DNA of 64,000 nt from Austropuccinia psidii (taxonomy: Eukaryota; Basidiomycota; Pucciniomycetes; Pucciniales; Sphaerophragmiaceae). A program made the position numbers and the translations under genes. The number at the start of each line of letters is the position of its first letter. The first letter of the stretch is position 1. Where the stretch lies: assembly GCA_023105745.1 (NCBI GenBank), contig JALGQZ010000018.1:19860132-19924131 (forward strand). The letters are read 5' to 3'. Below the pieces are notes generated by a model. It was not told where the DNA came from, did no database searches, and saw only the letters and a program-made list of their open reading frames with translations. Positions 59,344-64,000 of the stretch are shown here, piece after piece.

Positions 59344-60900
59344 ATGGATTCTCTTCATCCTTCGCTATCGCAAGCATTACCCTTGAGGGATTATGATGCC
59401 GAACAAGCACTACAAGCTCCATTCAGAGCTGCTGCACTTGGAATCGCTACGTTTTATAAGAGGGCAGCCGAAAACGGCCGAAAAGGTAACTGAGCAATCA
59501 ATCCATCAATTCCTCTACTCCTAATCATTCAGATTTATTGAAACTTCTCATCCCTTATTTTATCCATCTTTCCAGCTTACTCCTTAGGTTACTCTTCAGC
59601 GCTTCAAGACGTATTGGAATTCCTACAGTCTGTATCAATCGACTCTAACCAACGTAAAAAATCATCGACTGATTTCTTTCCTCAGAGCCGGGTTAGATTA
59701 TCAAACCGATCAAAACGAGCATCAGCATTCGGAACAGAGGATGGCATTGACTATTGAACGTGTTATGGACTACATTCAGGTTAGCGATTCTTCCATCGGA
59801 AAGCCAGTCAAATCAATTGACAGGGGTTTTTTTTTGCTCGGATTCAGAGAAGACAGGAAGCATTGAGAGCGGAATCTCAAGAACCTAGCGAGGAGGACGG
59901 AATCAATACCAACTCATCCTCAACTCAGCAAACTGCTCAAAACTCATCCTCAATCAATCTACATCAATCTATCTCATCATCTTCACAAACAAATTCAAAT
60001 CAATCTCAATCTATTCATTCATTAGATAACAATCCTTCTAATCCTAGTCAAGCAAACTCTAATTCTTCTAACAATACTGTCAACCCTTCAACTACATTAT
60101 CAACAACTTCATCATCATTAACTACTACCAATGTCTCATCTAATTCTACGAATTCAACCTTAATCTCTACCTCTCGCAGACGTACATCTCCTCGTCAAAC
60201 CAATTCGCCTAGTTTGGATCATATACAGCTACCCACTTGTCGTTCATCAGATCTTGGACCTAACCCACCATCCACCTTCACCCCATCATCATCTACTCTC
60301 AATTTTAGCTTTAGCTCTCTTAATCCTACTCTTCTCTCACATCATCAGCATCACTCAATTGGATCTAATAACTCTAGTCGACGTCATCGCAATGTAATGT
60401 CATCTGAGCCTAGAAAAGGGAAAGCTAAAGATAGATCTAATGCTCTTGACCGAGAGCGGTCCATTAGCGCATCTCAATTAGATAGCTTTGGTCTAGTTTC
60501 CAGCGGCTATTCTCATTACAGTCCTACTTTGCCTTCTTCTTCAACAGACTCAGCTAACTCTCGAGTCTTGTCTTCAATCGGAAATAAGCGTCGATACCCA
60601 ATTGAGTCCACATTAATTTCAAGCCATGAACCATCATCAGTTATGAGTGCGAGTTTGACGGGTGCTCGAGCAATACGAAGGGCAAACTTGAATTCCAGGA
60701 TTGTACCTACGACCGCAGTGATGATGGAAGGTACTGAGGAAACCCATCGTCATAGTCCCATCTCCGAAGGACCGATTAAGATTCATTCTGAAGATGATGT
60801 AGTCATGTTCTTGCAACCATCACCACAGCAACAGCCTTATAGTGAAGAAAGCATAGAGAGAGCTTCGAAAAGAATTTCAACCCGGAAAAACGTGAATTGA
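59344..60900 (+). CDS. DUF4588/HAPSTR1 (C16orf72)-like protein, four exons
   Basis: Exons 59344-59485, 59576-59627, 59686-59779 and 59848-60900 give a 446-residue protein. The N-terminal part matches the pattern I recall for the C16orf72 family: APFRAAALGIATFYKRA, then a Tyr/Gly-containing helix (YSLGYSSALQDVLEFLQ) and ERVMDYIQ/RRQEALRAE. It then becomes Ser/Asn/Thr/Gln-rich low complexity, with basic patches (SRRRTSPRQ, SRRHR, KRRYP) and an acidic EDDV patch near the end. Introns 1 and 3 have GTAAC and GTTAG donors. Intron 2 (59628-59685) needs a GTCTGT donor to keep phase, but it has a good CTAAC branch word and a TTTCCTCAG acceptor. The animal homologue is a stress-response partner of the ubiquitin ligase HUWE1; a similar role here is inference. 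GC content and codon use are higher than in the surroundings, consistent with a resident gene. Confidence 0.7.
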
Positions 60901-63900
60901 ATTCAAATTTCGTTATAAATTGCAATTTTGCCACAGTAATATGAAAAGAAAGCTAATCTGTCCCTTTTTTTTATCGCAGAAAGACTTTAAATAGTAAATC
61001 AAAATGACCTATAATATAATCATCTAAATTAAGTACTCTTTAGTTTACAAAAACAAACCTTGAAAATTATGTTTGCCGCATGTTTTTTTATTTACTCTTT
61101 CAAAGATCAAATAATTACCATACAATAAAAAAAAAGATAAACCAAAGATTCCAGACTCTTATTGTTTTTAACATCACTTGAACTTTTTTTACAATGATTT
61201 TTCGTATACATATAGAAAATCAAAAGAAGATGTACTATTTAAAGATGCATTGAAGTCAAGTTCTTTTTCTCCATCACTACAATGTTAAAACAGTTGTTAA
61301 ATATACATGACTTGCCGCGGCGAGGCTAAGCGATACAAAAAACTCGATGAGTTCCGTGGGGGAGCGAGTGTTGAAAATGTATGTTTCAGAATGGGGGGTT
61401 TTGGTTAAACTGGGCAACTTTGCAGGTAAAACACAAAATCTTATGCACATTTAACAATGCTTATCCGAAAACCTTTGGGAAGGTGCTGAAAAGCTTTTCT
61501 CAAGTTACAAAAATAGCCCCAAGGCTGTGAATAATTTAAAAAAGTTTGGACAGTAAACACCTACCAAAGTCATACCTGTTGGTTTATGCAAAAAGCTAAA
61601 AGGCTATGGTTCACAACAGGTTATGGCTTACCATGTAACTTCTCTAATTCATAATGTATAGGCTGGACCTATTGTGTATTATTTCTCAATGTTTCTCAGG
61701 CACAAAAAGCAATAAATTTCATTATCTGACAGTAAGGCACTATGTGTTTGATTTGAGAAAAGAAATAAAAAGAAAAACATGAGAAAAAGTTTCAAAATAA
61801 ACAACAGTATACAGTGACTCAATTGAGATAATGATAAAAAAGCTGAAATTAACCATTCTTAATTAACACTTCATTGGTATTGAATTGGCTTTCTACAGAT
61901 TTTCACATTTGGCTTTTATTGTGCCATGATTCATCAAATAGAACTATTACTCACAACACAAGTAGCTTGAAGGAATAATTTTGGACTCCAATAGAAAGAA
62001 TTTCCTTCATAGCCTGGATGTAAAAATTAATCAAGGCTCATCATATTTCTTTTTCATTAAAAATTCATAAAATCAAGAATAATTCTGTAAATCATCTTTA
62101 ATATTGGAAATGAATTTCTCGGAATATAGCCTATTGAGATATATTATGATTTTATGAAAGAATCTTAATAAATTTTTAGAAATGAATAATAGTTCAATTT
62201 CTTCATAAAAGCTCAAGAAATTTTAGGAATTGGTTTCACTAAAATCTCAATAATTTCATTTAAATATTTTAAATAAGGTATAATGATAAAATTTTTTAAT
62301 GATATAAGATGAAAAATAAAAATTTAAGTAAAATTTTAATTTTAAATCATTTTAATGTTGAATTGATTAAATTAAGCCTTGAAAGATTAAATTTTTTTCA
62401 TATATCAATAGGATTTTCAATAAAAAAAATAATTACTCTTGAATTTTTCCAGAATTTCTCAAAGTAATTGATTAGTTAGCTAGAACTTCTTTTATTCTAT
62501 GCAGTAATTTTCTCTTGATATTTTATTGATTTGATTAAAACATTTTGAGCTTAAATGGTAGTTATAGCTCACTTGATAGGTATGAACTAAAAATTGTATC
62601 TGATTACTATCTGAATTATTTTAAAATTGTTTTAATAAATATTGAAAAATTAGTAAAGATGGTGTTTTGATTATTAGTAGAAAAAATAATATATAACTCA
62701 AAACTCTTAATGGGAGAATAAAGTGTTAAAATAGTGTGTGGAGGATTTGTTTGAGAGATGGTATCAAGTAAATTTAATGAAATAAATGAAAATAGTTAAA
62801 TGTTTTTATGTTTTTGTATGTTGTAAATGTACGGAAATCCTATGGGTTAAATAAAGGAACAGGCGTTTAGGGTTTTGACCTATTCTCCGTCTGCACCAGC
62901 TTAGCGGATAAGTTCTGCTCTGGGGTTGCGTGCTTTATACACTTTCAAAGGTATGTATGATGTAGGTTTCTACTTTAAAATGAACCAAATTCTGGTATTT
63001 TCACAGAAGGAAAACATTAAAGACACTATCTTGTAAATGCATTGAAAGGAAAAAAATATGAAGAATTTTTCCAGTTTTGCAAACAAAATATATTTGAAAA
63101 AAATATAGCTGAAATAAATAAATTTTGAATATACTTCTTTATAGTTTGAAATTCTCAAATTCTACAGAAATTCAAGAATATATGCTTATTAGGTGAATTG
63201 AGAGTAATATTTGAAACAAAACTTATCCCTTTCCTGAAATAGAGTTAAGAAGAATATTTTTGTTCTTATTTTCTGTCAATCTTGTTGAATTGATTTTCAA
63301 GTCTTGGGGATCTTTTTTATTGAGAAAATATGACTATATTCACATTGATGTTTGAGTTTAAATATATTATAGTTGATTTATTATTTATGAGTTTTTTTTT
63401 TAAAATAAAAACTCAACATGACTCAATCTTTCAAAATATCCAAAAGAAGTTTTGAAGGGTTTTGAAGAAAAAATTTCATGTTAGTTAATCTCCCAAAATT
63501 TCTTTCATAGAGTATTAATAATGATTTCTTTAATTCTCTTATGATATTCAGAATTTTTTGAAAAAAATATTGAGCTTGGATTAAAGTGATTAAAATTTTT
63601 TTATTGTAGTCTTTGAAGTGAAAAAAATATTTTTTATTGATCTTAAGATAACTTAAACTTTCTTATCAAAAAGTGGTTTTTGAAGTTAAAACTTTCATTT
63701 GATAATTTTGAATGATTAAAGTGTTATTGAATTTAACAAAATAAATTACTATAGATTAAATAATGATATTTTTTGATTCTATTTAAGAACTGAATATTAA
63801 AAATATGATTTTTTAATTCAAGTAGCTAACTTACAGTAAAATATATACTTATTTAGAGTGGTCAAACAATAAATTTTAAGTGGGTTATGAAAGATAAAAT

Positions 63901-64000
63901 TAAGTTTTATTTATATGTAATCAACCCAACTCTAACCCAACCATCATCCACCTCTGAAGGTAGGTGATCATTTGGTTAAGGTTGGGGTGATGAGTTATAA
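60901..64000. other. AT-rich downstream region with two GC-richer islands
   Basis: No supportable coding frame. Two islands stand out. 61310-61385 (CCGCGGCGAGG, GTGGGGGAGCGAGTG) is followed by GTATGT-like sequence. 62860-62952 (AACAGGCGTTTAGGG, CTCTGGGGTTGCGTGC) ends in AAAG|GTATGT, a good 5' splice-site match. The second could be a 5' non-coding exon of a + strand gene beyond the window. No tRNA or rRNA fold is recognised in either. Confidence 0.4.

Noticed and set aside
61310..61385. tRNA or 5S rRNA gene in the GC-rich island
   Set aside because: No acceptor/T-arm pairing and no recognisable internal promoter boxes or rRNA sequence.

Overview
The window looks like repeat-dominated nuclear DNA of a rust fungus (Pucciniales). 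My best guess is Austropuccinia psidii, the myrtle rust. The reasons are the AT-rich sequence, short GT-AG introns of about 58-90 bp, layered Ty3/gypsy LTR retrotransposons whose Gag-Pol families I recognise from that genome, and a Tet-like 2OG-Fe(II) oxygenase of the kind expanded in rusts. The species name is recognition from memory, not a search.

Layout. 1-1044: the 3' part of a spliced Pro/Ser-rich gene with a broken C-terminus. 1467-7330: two tandem arrays (40-bp and 51-bp units sharing the core GCGTAAGGAT) enclose two minus-strand genes, a Tet-like dioxygenase (2113-3441) and an unrecognised four-exon gene (4017-6245). Three 24-bp elements with TGTACG...CGTACA ends punctuate this block. 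7680-41003: nested retrotransposons. A 5'-truncated chromodomain Ty3/gypsy copy on + (family C, 7680-15125) carries a solo LTR (family D) inside its reverse transcriptase. It abuts a decayed family-C copy on - (gag/protease 15126-18078, 5' LTR 39222-41003). That copy is interrupted by family-B element 18084-39213 (TSD GCCCC), which is itself interrupted by a complete family-A element (27566-37268, TSD GCTTT) and a family-A solo LTR (18689-20193, TSD CCTCC). 41004-59100: AT-rich gene-free DNA holding more solo LTRs (44744-46160; 50869-54431 with 51777-53516 nested inside). 59344-60900: the only clearly host-like gene, a four-exon gene resembling the DUF4588/HAPSTR1 (C16orf72) family. 60901-64000: AT-rich, with two small GC-richer islands.

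How the parts relate. The family-A element is the youngest and apparently intact: LTRs about 99% identical and an unbroken 1951-codon Gag-Pol. Its 5' end has an unusual arrangement, because an intron spans the Gag-Pol start codon and a second long frame overlaps the Gag-Pol N-terminus. The family-B element carries an antisense, intron-containing gene with a Zn2Cys6-type cysteine cluster between pol and its polypurine tract, and its LTRs are in opposite orientations although the outer target-site duplications match. Families B and C have lost coding capacity through stops and frameshifts. A Tet/JBP-type oxygenase beside satellite arrays and retroelements suggests a link to DNA methylation and transposon control, but that is inference.
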